Positions 7,712 to 14,665 of a DNA stretch of 23,441 nt are shown here, one piece after another. Under the pieces are notes generated by a model, which did no database searches, was not told where the DNA came from, and saw nothing but the letters and a program-made list of their open reading frames with translations. Within the stretch, counting starts at the first letter, position 1. The number at the start of each line of letters is the position of its first letter. This stretch comes from Candidatus Aenigmatarchaeota archaeon (GTDB lineage: Archaea > Aenigmatarchaeota > Aenigmatarchaeia > QMZP01 > QMZT01). The stretch spans positions 1 to 23,441 of the forward strand of contig JAGMCY010000171.1 in NCBI GenBank assembly GCA_023128965.1, read 5' to 3'. Position numbers and translations under genes: made by a program.

Positions 7712-8179
7712 CTAAAATTCAGGGAGCGTTATCTCCACAAGTTTACCTGTATTCTGGAGGGTAACGGTCTTTGTCGAGGTCATGCAGAAGTTAACGTACG
7801 GCCTGAACTTTTCTATTTTATGTCCTTTAACTACCCCGCTCGATTTGTAGATTATGACATTACTCTTTTCATTCGTGACTATGAGTCTCACGTGGTTTTC
7901 GGGGTCCCATCCGGCCTCTGGATAGTCTTCCGGATGGTTAGGATCGACAAAACATATTTTCTCAAAACAACCAGAAACGATAACTCTCAATTCCTGCACA
8001 GAATCCTTCGAAAGAGTCAGGGTCGACCTGACCGCACTCCTCAGATTTGTTATCTGCTGCCCCATCTGGGATTCGCAGGCCGCCTCTGACATCTCTCCGA
8101 AGTACTTCACGCCGAATAAGAGAAGGAGACCTATCACTATCGCGGCGAATATCATGCCAAAAATAAAGCCAACGTTCAT
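7712..8179 (-). CDS. Single-anchor exported protein, first gene of the four-gene operon
   Basis: 155 residues from the ATG at 8179 (MNVGFIFGMIFAAIVIGLLL). An in-frame start at 8239 would add 20 residues, but a TATA-like element at 8202-8210 lies about 27 nt before 8179, which supports the shorter, leaderless start. One N-terminal helix is followed by an exported domain with four cysteines (EAACESQ, SGCFEKICF, NFCMTS) and a beta-rich C-terminal half. It heads the operon that continues through 6645-7697, 6172-6645 and 5679-6170. Family not recognised. The arrangement of an anchored beta domain next to pilin-like proteins suggests a minor subunit of an archaeal surface filament or secretion system. 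Confidence 0.7.
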   Translation of the reverse strand: MNVGFIFGMIFAAIVIGLLLLFGVKYFGEMSEAACESQMGQQITNLRSAVRSTLTLSKDSVQELRVIVSGCFEKICFVDPNHPEDYPEAGWDPENHVRLIVTNEKSNVIIYKSSGVVKGHKIEKFRPYVNFCMTSTKTVTLQNTGKLVEITLPEF

Positions 8180-8201
8180 ATTAAAATCATGTGAAAACAG
8201 G

Positions 8202-8210
8202 AATAAAAAG
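8202..8210 (-). promoter_or_regulatory. TATA box of the pilin-like operon
   Basis: Plus-strand AATAAAAAG (minus CTTTTTATT) is centred about 27 nt upstream of the ATG at 8179. It is the main reason for choosing that start over 8239. Confidence 0.5.
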
Positions 8211-8298
8211 TATTTTGGAAATTGCTGGTTTCTACGCAAGTCTAGGAATTGCTATAAAGTAAAATTATACGTCTTCGGGAAGCCTCTGGGTTACCTTG

Positions 8299-8886
8299 TT
8301 ACCTTATGACTATCTGAAGTGACATCGGGGCGCCGCCGAATTTATCATGACCAGTACAGCCGCCGGCTATCTTACTCGGAGAGGTGCATCCCTCGAACAT
8401 GTACGTATACGTCCCTGCATCTGCTATCTGAGGAGCAGCGAAAGAGCACATTATCTTGCCTACAATATCGCCTTTCTCCACCCATATGGAGGGTGGAACA
8501 CATTTCATCCATGTTCCATATTCCGATAATTTATCGTCGTCCGGACCGCCTACGGCACTCACATCAGCAGTGAAATACGCGGTGTTGTCAGAAGCGAGCC
8601 TGCTGCTGTCCAGATTGTTTTTGAAACCTATAGCGATCGCATAAGCCTTCCCCCTAGTCGCGGGCGGGTTGGATATGGTGGTTCTCGAAAGGGCGAAAAC
8701 CGTCTGCTGTGTCTCGAAAACCTCGGCCAATTCCGCCTCGGCATTGGCTATCTGGGTCTCAGTCAAACCTGAAATGCTCTCCATCATTCCCCTCAGCCAC
8801 ACTATCGCTAGGCTCAATAGAACAACTGCGAAAACGATCATCACTATGAACCCCAAACTCAGCTGTATGGCTCCTTTCCTATCCAT
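8299..8886 (-). CDS. Pilin-like exported protein with KGAIQLS leader
   Basis: 195 residues from ATG 8886. Upstream in-frame codons reach 9105 but would overlap the divergent nuclease gene, while a TATA box at 8908-8916 lies about 26 nt before 8886. The N-terminus MDRKGAIQLSLGFIVMIV is a short basic leader followed by a hydrophobic helix, as in archaeal pilin-like proteins. After it comes a helical stalk (ETQIANAEAELAEVFETQ) and then a beta-rich domain with four cysteines (MKCVPP, IMCSF, EGCTSP, GGCTGH). It is separated by 119 bp from the operon below and has its own promoter, so it may be the most abundant subunit (inference). Its closest known analogues are unclear. Confidence 0.75.
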   Translation of the reverse strand: MDRKGAIQLSLGFIVMIVFAVVLLSLAIVWLRGMMESISGLTETQIANAEAELAEVFETQQTVFALSRTTISNPPATRGKAYAIAIGFKNNLDSSRLASDNTAYFTADVSAVGGPDDDKLSEYGTWMKCVPPSIWVEKGDIVGKIMCSFAAPQIADAGTYTYMFEGCTSPSKIAGGCTGHDKFGGAPMSLQIVIR

Positions 8887-8907
8887 AATATATAATTCAC
8901 CGAGCCC

Positions 8908-8916
8908 GTATAAAAA
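8908..8916 (-). promoter_or_regulatory. TATA box of the KGAIQLS pilin-like gene
   Basis: Plus-strand GTATAAAAA (minus TTTTTATAC), centred about 26 nt before the ATG at 8886; leaderless geometry. Confidence 0.55.
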
Positions 8917-8948
8917 CTTAACCAAATGTTTCGGTGTGAAAAAAAACG

Positions 8949-8960
8949 TATTTAATTTAT
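8949..8960 (+). promoter_or_regulatory. TATA box of the XPF-type nuclease gene
   Basis: TATTTAATTTAT, centred about 28 nt before the ATG at 8983. It overlaps the upstream in-frame ATG at 8959, which argues for 8983 as the start. Confidence 0.5.
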
Positions 8961-8982
8961 GCTTTCGCTTCATAATAATTTT

Positions 8983-9660
8983 ATGGCAAAGGCTCAGAAA
9001 ATCCTGGACACGGGGAAAGTTCGCATTGTCGTGGACCACAGGGAATCTAAAAACCATGTTTTTCGGAATCTCCGGGATTTTGATGCTGACCTCGTTCGCA
9101 AGCAACTGAAAACAGGGGATTACATATGTTCTGACAGGGTCTGCGTGGAGAGGAAGACCATTCCGGACTTCGTTCAGTCGATAATCGACCAGAGGATTTT
9201 CAAGCAGGTGAACGAGATTTCCGAGTGTTTTGAGAAGCCTTTGCTGATCATTGAAGGGAATCCTGACCTGTTATTTTTGGAAAGGAACGTTCACCCCAAC
9301 ATGATTCGCGGCGCTCTCGCTTCCCTCGCTATCGACCACAAAATACCGATAATCTGGACGAGGAATTCGCTGGAAACGGCGAACCAGATTTACTGGATTG
9401 CATACAGGGAACAAATCAAGGAGAAACGAAGCCTCGCAATCCGCTGTTCAAGGAAGTTCGCCAGCGTCAGCGACCAGCAGGAATTCCTGATAGCCGGGCT
9501 TCCTCATGTGAACACGAAACTGAGCAGAAACCTCCTCAAGAAATTCAAAACCCCGAAACGCGTTTTCTCAGCAAAGCAGGAAAAACTCATGAATGTTGAT
9601 AAGATAGGTAAAGGGAAAGCGAAGAAGATATGGGAACTGCTTAACAAGGAATACGATTAA
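8983..9660 (+). CDS. Stand-alone XPF/Mus81-type (ERCC4) structure-specific endonuclease
   Basis: Cuts branched DNA such as 3' flaps and fork structures. The ERCC4 nuclease core is complete: VVDHRE (D18), TGDY (D47) and the signature VERKTIPDF (E56, R57, K58, D62). The C-terminal part from about residue 155 holds a tandem helix-hairpin-helix (EFLIAGLPHVNTKLSRNLLKKF; VDKIGKGKAKKIWELL). At 225 residues it matches the short crenarchaeal XPF form; the helicase domain of euryarchaeal Hef is absent. The short form in Sulfolobus uses a C-terminal PCNA-binding peptide, but no such motif is visible here (the protein ends LLNKEYD). The ATG at 8983 is preferred over 8959 because of the TATA box position. 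The stop codon abuts the convergent pyrG stop with no spacer. Confidence 0.92.
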   Translation: MAKAQKILDTGKVRIVVDHRESKNHVFRNLRDFDADLVRKQLKTGDYICSDRVCVERKTIPDFVQSIIDQRIFKQVNEISECFEKPLLIIEGNPDLLFLERNVHPNMIRGALASLAIDHKIPIIWTRNSLETANQIYWIAYREQIKEKRSLAIRCSRKFASVSDQQEFLIAGLPHVNTKLSRNLLKKFKTPKRVFSAKQEKLMNVDKIGKGKAKKIWELLNKEYD

Positions 9661-11262
9661 CTATTTCTCTGTTGATACCTTCACAAAATTCAAAAACAGA
9701 GGGTTTGGCTTTAGAACACTGGTGGTGAACTCAGGGTGGAACTGCGAGGCCATGAAAAAAGGATGGTCAGGAATTTCAAGTATCTGCATGATTTCACCTG
9801 ATTTGTCGTGTCCAGAAAACACGAGTCCCTTACATTCTATACTTTTCTTGTACTTCGGAACGAATTCCCAGCGATGGCGAAAGCGTTCTCTTGTTTTCGA
9901 AGAATCATAAATTTTGTTTGCTCTCGTTCCCTTTCTGATTATGACGTCATGTCCGCCTAAACGCATTGTCCCTCCCTTTTTGTAGATCTTCCTCTGATCG
10001 GGCAGGAGGTCTATCACAGGGTGTGGGGTTTTCGGACTGATCTCGGTCGAGTTCGCTTTTTTCAATCCGCACACGTTCCGGGCGAATTCGATTGTTGCGA
10101 GCTGGAAACCATAACACAAACCAAGGAAGGGGATTCTGTTCTCCCTCGCATACCTTATGCACTCTATCTTCCCTTCCGTCCCCCTCGGGCCGAAACCGCC
10201 CGGCACGATAATACCGTCAACCCCTTTCAGAACGTCCTCGACCTTCACCTTTTTGTTTTCAATGTCCGTTGTCTCTATCCATTTAACGTTCAGCCTGACT
10301 CCCAGCTTACCGCAGGAAGATTTCAGGGACTCCATTATCGAGACGTAGGAATCATGAAGTTCCGTGTACTTCCCGGTTATAGCTATGTTCACGGTTTTTT
10401 TGGCTGATTCCTTTTTCTTTACCAGAGTTTCCCACTCCTTCAAATCCTTCTTCTTTGGGGAAAGCCCAAGTTTCCCCAGAACCTTTTTCGTTACTTCCTG
10501 ATCCTCCAGCACGAGCGGAACCTTGTATATGCTCTCGAGGTCTGGTCCTGATATCACGTTTTCCTCCGGAATTCCGCAGAAAAGCGATAACTTCGCCTTT
10601 ATTTTAGGCTTCAGGAATTCAGAAGACCTACAGAAGAGGAAGTCCGGCTGTATCCCTATTTCCCTGAGTTTCTGAACGCTCTGCTGGCTGGGCTTGGTTT
10701 TCTGTTCACCTACGACCTTTATCACAGGAACGAGTGTGCAGTGAACGAACACGACATTTTCTTTCAGCGAAAGCTGCCTGCACGCCTCTAGGAATACGAG
10801 GTTCTCTATGTCCCCAACCGTCCCTCCTATCTCTATCAAAACAATATCAGCCTTGTAATCATCAGCAACCCTTTTAAACCAGTTCTGAATTTCATTCGTT
10901 ATGTGCGGTATGATCTGAACCGTTTTACCCAAATATTTCCCTTCCCTCTCCTTTTCAATAACCTTCTGGTAGATCTTCCCCGTGGTTATGTTGTTTTCAC
11001 TTCGCAGTTTTATGCCTAAAAACCTTTCGTACGTCCCCAGATCCATGTCCACCTCGCTCCCGTCATCGAGAACGAACACCTCGCCGTGCTCTATCGGGTT
11101 CATCGTTCCCGCATCGACATTCACGTACGGATCGATCTTAATTGGAATGACCCTGAACCCCCTGGACTGGAGCAACTTCCCTAAAGAAGAAGTGAATATG
11201 CCCTTACCAAGACCGGAAAGGACTCCTCCTGTTATAACAACGAATTTCGTTTTCCTAGGCAT
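9661..11262 (-). CDS. pyrG: CTP synthase
   Basis: Converts UTP to CTP using ATP and glutamine. The synthetase domain (about 1-270) begins FVVITGGVLSGLGKG and includes KIDPYVNVDAGTMNP and TKPSQQSVQKLREIGIQPD. The class I glutaminase domain (about 290-533) has the oxyanion segment PGGFGPRG, the nucleophile C383 in LGLCYGFQ (usual form LGICLGMQ), and SQFHPEF near 513 for the His-Glu pair. The 533-residue length is normal. The first codons (MPRKTK) and the promoter are copied in the neighbouring DUF1846 gene as a 51-bp exact repeat. The start is leaderless, about 26 nt from TTTAAAAA. The stop is adjacent to that of the XPF gene. Confidence 0.98.
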   Translation of the reverse strand: MPRKTKFVVITGGVLSGLGKGIFTSSLGKLLQSRGFRVIPIKIDPYVNVDAGTMNPIEHGEVFVLDDGSEVDMDLGTYERFLGIKLRSENNITTGKIYQKVIEKEREGKYLGKTVQIIPHITNEIQNWFKRVADDYKADIVLIEIGGTVGDIENLVFLEACRQLSLKENVVFVHCTLVPVIKVVGEQKTKPSQQSVQKLREIGIQPDFLFCRSSEFLKPKIKAKLSLFCGIPEENVISGPDLESIYKVPLVLEDQEVTKKVLGKLGLSPKKKDLKEWETLVKKKESAKKTVNIAITGKYTELHDSYVSIMESLKSSCGKLGVRLNVKWIETTDIENKKVKVEDVLKGVDGIIVPGGFGPRGTEGKIECIRYARENRIPFLGLCYGFQLATIEFARNVCGLKKANSTEISPKTPHPVIDLLPDQRKIYKKGGTMRLGGHDVIIRKGTRANKIYDSSKTRERFRHRWEFVPKYKKSIECKGLVFSGHDKSGEIMQILEIPDHPFFMASQFHPEFTTSVLKPNPLFLNFVKVSTEK

Positions 11263-11296
11263 AATAATTTATCAAGAATGGGGTTTAAAAAGTTTT
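11246..11296 (-). repeat. 51-bp direct repeat, copy 1: promoter and first codons of pyrG
   Basis: Identical, by base-by-base comparison, to 12813-12863. It spans a TATA element (plus-strand TTTAAAAAGT at 11284-11293, about 26 nt before the ATG), the region before the start, the ATG at 11262 and the first five codons (MPRKT). The bases just outside the repeat differ on both sides. Confidence 0.9.
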
Positions 11297-11299
11297 GGT

Positions 11300-12829
11300 T
11301 TAAGTGGGTATCGCGTCGGTTGTCACGTTCAAACCTATCTTTCTCAATCCCGATCTGTCTCCGTTCGTCGGTATGTGCGTAATGTGCATTTCACAATTTT
11401 TCAGCTCTGCCAATTTACTTATTGCCTTCTCTGTTACCGGATTCGTCAAACTGCTAGCTGACAATGCTATCAGGGTCTCATCCAAGTTAAGGCTTTCAGA
11501 TTTCATACCAAGGGTTTTCGTCTTCAGCCTATCTATGCTCTTTAGAACTTTGGGCCGTATTAAATGGGTGTCATCAGGTATGCCAGCCAAGACTTTTATA
11601 GCATTGAGAACAGCAGCGGAAGATGCGTGAAGTAGGGGCGAATTTTTCCCTGTTACTATCTTCCCGTTTGGCAATTCAATCGCTGCCCCGCAGAACACCC
11701 CTTTGTTCCCCTTGCCCTTCCTTTTTGCTTCCTCTGAGGCCTTTCTCGCTGGTTTGACAACCTTCCTCTCCTCCGGTTTCAGACCTGTCTTTCTCGCTAT
11801 TTCTTTCGCACGTTCTACAGTCTCCTTGCTCTCAACACCCAACATCATTTCTTCCTTATACCTGAAATATCTCCTTATTATCTCCCCTTTGCCTGCCTCC
11901 CTGCATATTTCGTCATTTATTATCCCAACCTTCGCTTTGTTCACCCCCATGTCTGTAGGCGAGTTATATGGGATGCTCCCCTTGCCGAGAATCCTGTCAA
12001 GTATATTTTTCATCAATTCGAAATTCTCAACATCCCTGTTGTAGTTTATCGACGTGACTCCGTATTTCTTTTTATGAAAAGGGTCGACCATGTTATAATC
12101 CCCGAGATCCGCGGTCGCGGCCTCATACGCTATGTTAACGGGATGGCTAATCGAAAGGTTCCATATGGGGAATGTCTCGAACTTAGCGAAACCCGAATTT
12201 ATCCCTCTCTTGTGATCGTGATACATCTGTGATAAACACAAAGACATCTTTCCGCTTCCTCCGCCCGCTCCAGTAACAACAACCAAGGGTTTTTCAATTT
12301 CTATGTACGGCTGGCTTCCGTAGCCCTTATCGCTGACGATGAAATTAAGATCGTTCGGATAACCCTTTATTTCTGTGAAAACATAAACCTTGATTCCCAA
12401 ATTTTCCAGACGCTTTTTGAACCTGTCTGCCAAACTCTCCCCCTTGTAAAGTGTTATAGCAACGCACGAAACGTTTAATCCTTTATCTTTGAGATCTCCG
12501 ATATCCTTCAAGGTTTGTTGGTCATAGGGTAAACCAAAATCCCCCCTCATCTTACCTCTCTGTATATCCTTTGCGCTCACGCAGTAGATTATCTGCATGT
12601 CCTTGCTAAGTTTCTTGAACAGCCTTATCTTCGTATCAGGCTCGTAACCAGGCAGAACCCTTGCTGCGTGATAATCGTAACAGAGCTTCCCGCCGAACTC
12701 CAGATACAACCTCTTGTCAAACTTCTTAACCCTTTTCAAGATTTCGGATGATTGCGCTTCCAGATATTTTCCGATATCAAAGCCTAATTTTTTCACAGAA
12801 CTAGACCTTTTATTCGTTTTCCTAGGCAT
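11300..12829 (-). CDS. DUF1846 (UPF0371) family protein
   Basis: 509 residues, matching the usual length of about 490-510. Recognised by family blocks: GFDxxKYLExQSxxI near the start, FGGKLCYDYHAARVLPG, the glycine-rich VVTGAGGGSGKMSLCLSQMYHD, and FETFPIWNLSISHPVNIAYEAATADL followed by DPFHKKKYG and INYNRDVE. The biochemical role of the family is not established to my knowledge; the Gly-rich segment suggests nucleotide binding. Members are best known from Firmicutes and other bacteria, so its presence here may reflect old transfer, although base composition matches the host. Its first residues MPRKTN and its promoter are an exact copy of the pyrG ones. Confidence 0.9.
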   Translation of the reverse strand: MPRKTNKRSSSVKKLGFDIGKYLEAQSSEILKRVKKFDKRLYLEFGGKLCYDYHAARVLPGYEPDTKIRLFKKLSKDMQIIYCVSAKDIQRGKMRGDFGLPYDQQTLKDIGDLKDKGLNVSCVAITLYKGESLADRFKKRLENLGIKVYVFTEIKGYPNDLNFIVSDKGYGSQPYIEIEKPLVVVTGAGGGSGKMSLCLSQMYHDHKRGINSGFAKFETFPIWNLSISHPVNIAYEAATADLGDYNMVDPFHKKKYGVTSINYNRDVENFELMKNILDRILGKGSIPYNSPTDMGVNKAKVGIINDEICREAGKGEIIRRYFRYKEEMMLGVESKETVERAKEIARKTGLKPEERKVVKPARKASEEAKRKGKGNKGVFCGAAIELPNGKIVTGKNSPLLHASSAAVLNAIKVLAGIPDDTHLIRPKVLKSIDRLKTKTLGMKSESLNLDETLIALSASSLTNPVTEKAISKLAELKNCEMHITHIPTNGDRSGLRKIGLNVTTDAIPT

Positions 12830-12863
12830 AATAATTTATCAAGAATGGGGTTTAAAAAGTTTT
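12813..12863 (-). repeat. 51-bp direct repeat, copy 2: promoter and first codons of the DUF1846 gene
   Basis: Identical to 11246-11296. It contains the TATA element (plus-strand TTTAAAAAGT at 12851-12860), the ATG at 12829 and five codons. The two copies lie 1567 bp apart in the same orientation, so each drives its own gene. Confidence 0.9.
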
Positions 12864-12874
12864 ATTCCAAATGG

Positions 12875-13198
12875 CTACTTCGGTCTTGTCTGATATTTCT
12901 GCTGGGAAGGAACAGCGGTCGTCTTCTGTTGTGTGTATTCCTCCTCCTTCATCTTTACCATTGTTTTTATCCCCTCGAGGTCTATCTCTATTTCCTTTGA
13001 TAGTCTGGACCTTTCGACTCTGCTGACCCTTCTTTCCTCAAGTATCCGTAAATTCTGCTCTACCGTGTCCATTTTGGTTAGAATGTCCCCTTTCAGGGGC
13101 TGTTTCTTCTTCAAGGCCTTCTCCCTCAGCCTGTCCCATTTCTTTCGCAATTTCCGGACCTTCCTTCCGAAACCGAAAAATCCGAAAAATCCCTTCAT
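12875..13198 (-). CDS. Small basic coiled-coil protein, function unknown
   Basis: 107 residues from ATG 13198, one base after the upstream stop (TAAAATG). A TTG at 13222 is possible but less likely. The N-terminus MKGFFGFFGFGRKVRKLRKKW could be an amphipathic membrane-contact segment. Residues about 20-90 are strongly charged and helical, with a heptad-like pattern (MDTVEQNLRILEERRVSRVERSRLSKEIEIDLEGI). The tail is Gln/Thr/Pro rich and probably disordered. It is the last gene of the acdB operon. No family recognised; pairing with the preceding two-helix membrane protein suggests the two act together (inference). Confidence 0.65.
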   Translation of the reverse strand: MKGFFGFFGFGRKVRKLRKKWDRLREKALKKKQPLKGDILTKMDTVEQNLRILEERRVSRVERSRLSKEIEIDLEGIKTMVKMKEEEYTQQKTTAVPSQQKYQTRPK

Positions 13199-13199
13199 T

Positions 13200-13514
13200 T
13201 TACCAGACCAGACCCTTCTCAATCAGTTCCTTCATCTTCGGCTTTTTCATTCCCGCCAGCTTGAACATCTCCTCCTCGAGATCGTGCTTCGTTTCCACGT
13301 AGAACTTCCGCGATCTGTATTCGAACGCCCCGAAGACCATCATCAGGACTATCGATATCACAATCGCGTACGTGTTGTAGTAGATGAGACCTAGCACCAA
13401 CCCCACGATGGACGAAGCGAAGAGAATCGATGATGTGAGGAAGATGGTGTTCCACTCAGAAACCAAGGACTGGTATTTCGCTATCAAGGTTTCCTGCTTT
13501 TCCAAACCCGACAC
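13200..13514 (-). CDS. Small two-helix membrane protein, function unknown
   Basis: 104 residues with two membrane helices (about 23-45, WNTIFLTSSILFASSIVGLVLG, and 47-64, NTYAIVISIVLMMVFGAF). A charged cytoplasmic tail follows (RSRKFYVETKHDLEEEMFKLAG, then KKPKMKELIEKGLVW). The GTG at 13514 directly follows the previous stop. GGGGGTG at the junction is better spaced as a ribosome binding site for the TTG at 13505, which would remove three residues; I cannot decide between them. It is coupled to the genes on both sides. Family not recognised. Confidence 0.65.
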   Translation of the reverse strand: MSGLEKQETLIAKYQSLVSEWNTIFLTSSILFASSIVGLVLGLIYYNTYAIVISIVLMMVFGAFEYRSRKFYVETKHDLEEEMFKLAGMKKPKMKELIEKGLVW

Positions 13515-13517
13515 CCC

Positions 13518-13976
13518 CTAAAATTTCCTTATTTTATCCGAAATCAGGTGTGAACCGTATCCCACAATAATAAATAAGGCGAACGAGATATTAATGTTTG
13601 CGAAAGCGAAGAGTACTAGGGAAAGCGAGGGGAAAATAAAAACATATCTCCAGAGGTGGAGAGAGCGCTTGCCCCTGTGTCTGAGGGGGAGGAATTTGTA
13701 AAGGTAATAGGTCAAAATCAGGGTTATCATCAAAATAAGGATTTTCATCCCCAAGTCCACATTCAATTCTATGACCACGAAAAGCGTCATGAAATAGAAA
13801 AGCAGGAGGAAAATCGCTTTCCTTATCTTTGATTTCGGGTGGTCGAGATCCGGAAGCAAAGAGGAAAATATTAACAGTATAAAGGCAGCGACAGAATAAG
13901 GAAATGGGAACTGGAAAACCGAAATTATAAGGAAATACAGAAAAAGTGAAAGGATTACGTGAAGCTTCCAGTCCAT
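13518..13976 (-). CDS. DUF457 (YdjM-like) membrane protein, putative metal-dependent hydrolase
   Basis: 152 residues. The family pattern is visible: an early His in MDWKLHVILSLF, SSLLPDLDHPKSKIRK, HRGKRSLHLW and GYGSHLISDK near the end. These Asp and His residues are thought to form a metal site within a mostly membrane-embedded fold. About four or five hydrophobic helices surround them. It is 11 bp downstream of acdB and 3 bp upstream of the next small gene, so it belongs to the same operon. DUF457 proteins are generally annotated as membrane-bound metal-dependent hydrolases, but the substrate is unknown. Confidence 0.8.
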   Translation of the reverse strand: MDWKLHVILSLFLYFLIISVFQFPFPYSVAAFILLIFSSLLPDLDHPKSKIRKAIFLLLFYFMTLFVVIELNVDLGMKILILMITLILTYYLYKFLPLRHRGKRSLHLWRYVFIFPSLSLVLFAFANINISFALFIIVGYGSHLISDKIRKF

Positions 13977-13987
13977 GTCAAAACCGT

Positions 13988-14629
13988 CTATTTTATTATC
14001 CTCACATCAACAGCCTTCGCTTCCTTGTGAGAAACGATCAAGGGGTTTATGTCCATTTCTTTCACGTTTTCCTTCATCATTATCTTGCTGACCTTCAGAA
14101 GAATGTTAATTATTTCATTCATTTTTACAGGGGGTTCTCCCCTGTAGCCTTTCAGTATTTTTGAATATTTTATATCGTTGATCATCTCTTCCGCATCCTC
14201 CCTCTCGATAGGGCATATTCTTATGGAGGTATCTCTCAAAACCTCTGTGAATATTCCGCCTGCTCCGAAGAGTATCACAGGTCCGAACTGGGGATCTATC
14301 TTCCCCCCAACAATCGTTTCATGTCCCTCAACGTGTTCCTGGACAATCACGCCGTTTATTTTCGCATTCGGTTTATGACGTTTTGCATTCTTGATTATTT
14401 TCTCGAAGGCTTCCAGAACATCTTTATCGTTCCTTATATTCGCTACCACGGTTCTGGTTTCTGTTTTGTGAATTATGTCCTCAGAATCAATCTTCAGGAC
14501 AACAGGGTAACCGATTTTCTTTGCGAATTTCACCGCTTCTTCGGGTTTCTTCGCGAGGAACTCCTTGGTTGTTGGTATTCGATACTTATTCATGATTTTT
14601 TTGCACTCAGATTCCGTGAGTTTTTTCAT
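13988..14629 (-). CDS. acdB: ADP-forming acyl-CoA (acetate--CoA) ligase, beta subunit
   Basis: With AcdA it converts an acyl-CoA, ADP and phosphate to acid, CoA and ATP, a typical archaeal energy-conserving step. The 213-residue protein is an ATP-grasp domain with family features KKIGYPVVLKIDSEDIIHKTE, GVIVQEHVEGHETIVG, LFGAGGIFTEVLRDTSIRICPI and the C-terminal DINPLIV. Length is slightly below the usual 230 or so. The alpha subunit lies on the other strand at 16022-17314, separated by a TnpB gene. The ATG at 14629 is about 27 nt from a TATA box, giving a leaderless start. Substrate specificity (acetate, aryl or branched-chain acids) cannot be read. Confidence 0.93.
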   Translation of the reverse strand: MKKLTESECKKIMNKYRIPTTKEFLAKKPEEAVKFAKKIGYPVVLKIDSEDIIHKTETRTVVANIRNDKDVLEAFEKIIKNAKRHKPNAKINGVIVQEHVEGHETIVGGKIDPQFGPVILFGAGGIFTEVLRDTSIRICPIEREDAEEMINDIKYSKILKGYRGEPPVKMNEIINILLKVSKIMMKENVKEMDINPLIVSHKEAKAVDVRIIK

Positions 14630-14650
14630 ATATTATTATTATCAAACCCA

Positions 14651-14660
14651 TATTTAATAT
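14651..14660 (-). promoter_or_regulatory. TATA box of acdB
   Basis: Plus-strand TATTTAATAT (minus ATATTAAATA), centred about 26-27 nt before the acdB ATG. It lies only 6 bp beyond the tnpB stop codon, so the transposon end must fall very close to it. Confidence 0.5.
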
Positions 14661-14665
14661 GTAAA

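Noticed and set aside
8887..9105. Upstream extension of the KGAIQLS pilin-like gene by 73 residues
   Set aside because: It overlaps the divergent XPF gene and would bury the pilin leader; a TATA box sits 26 nt before the ATG at 8886.
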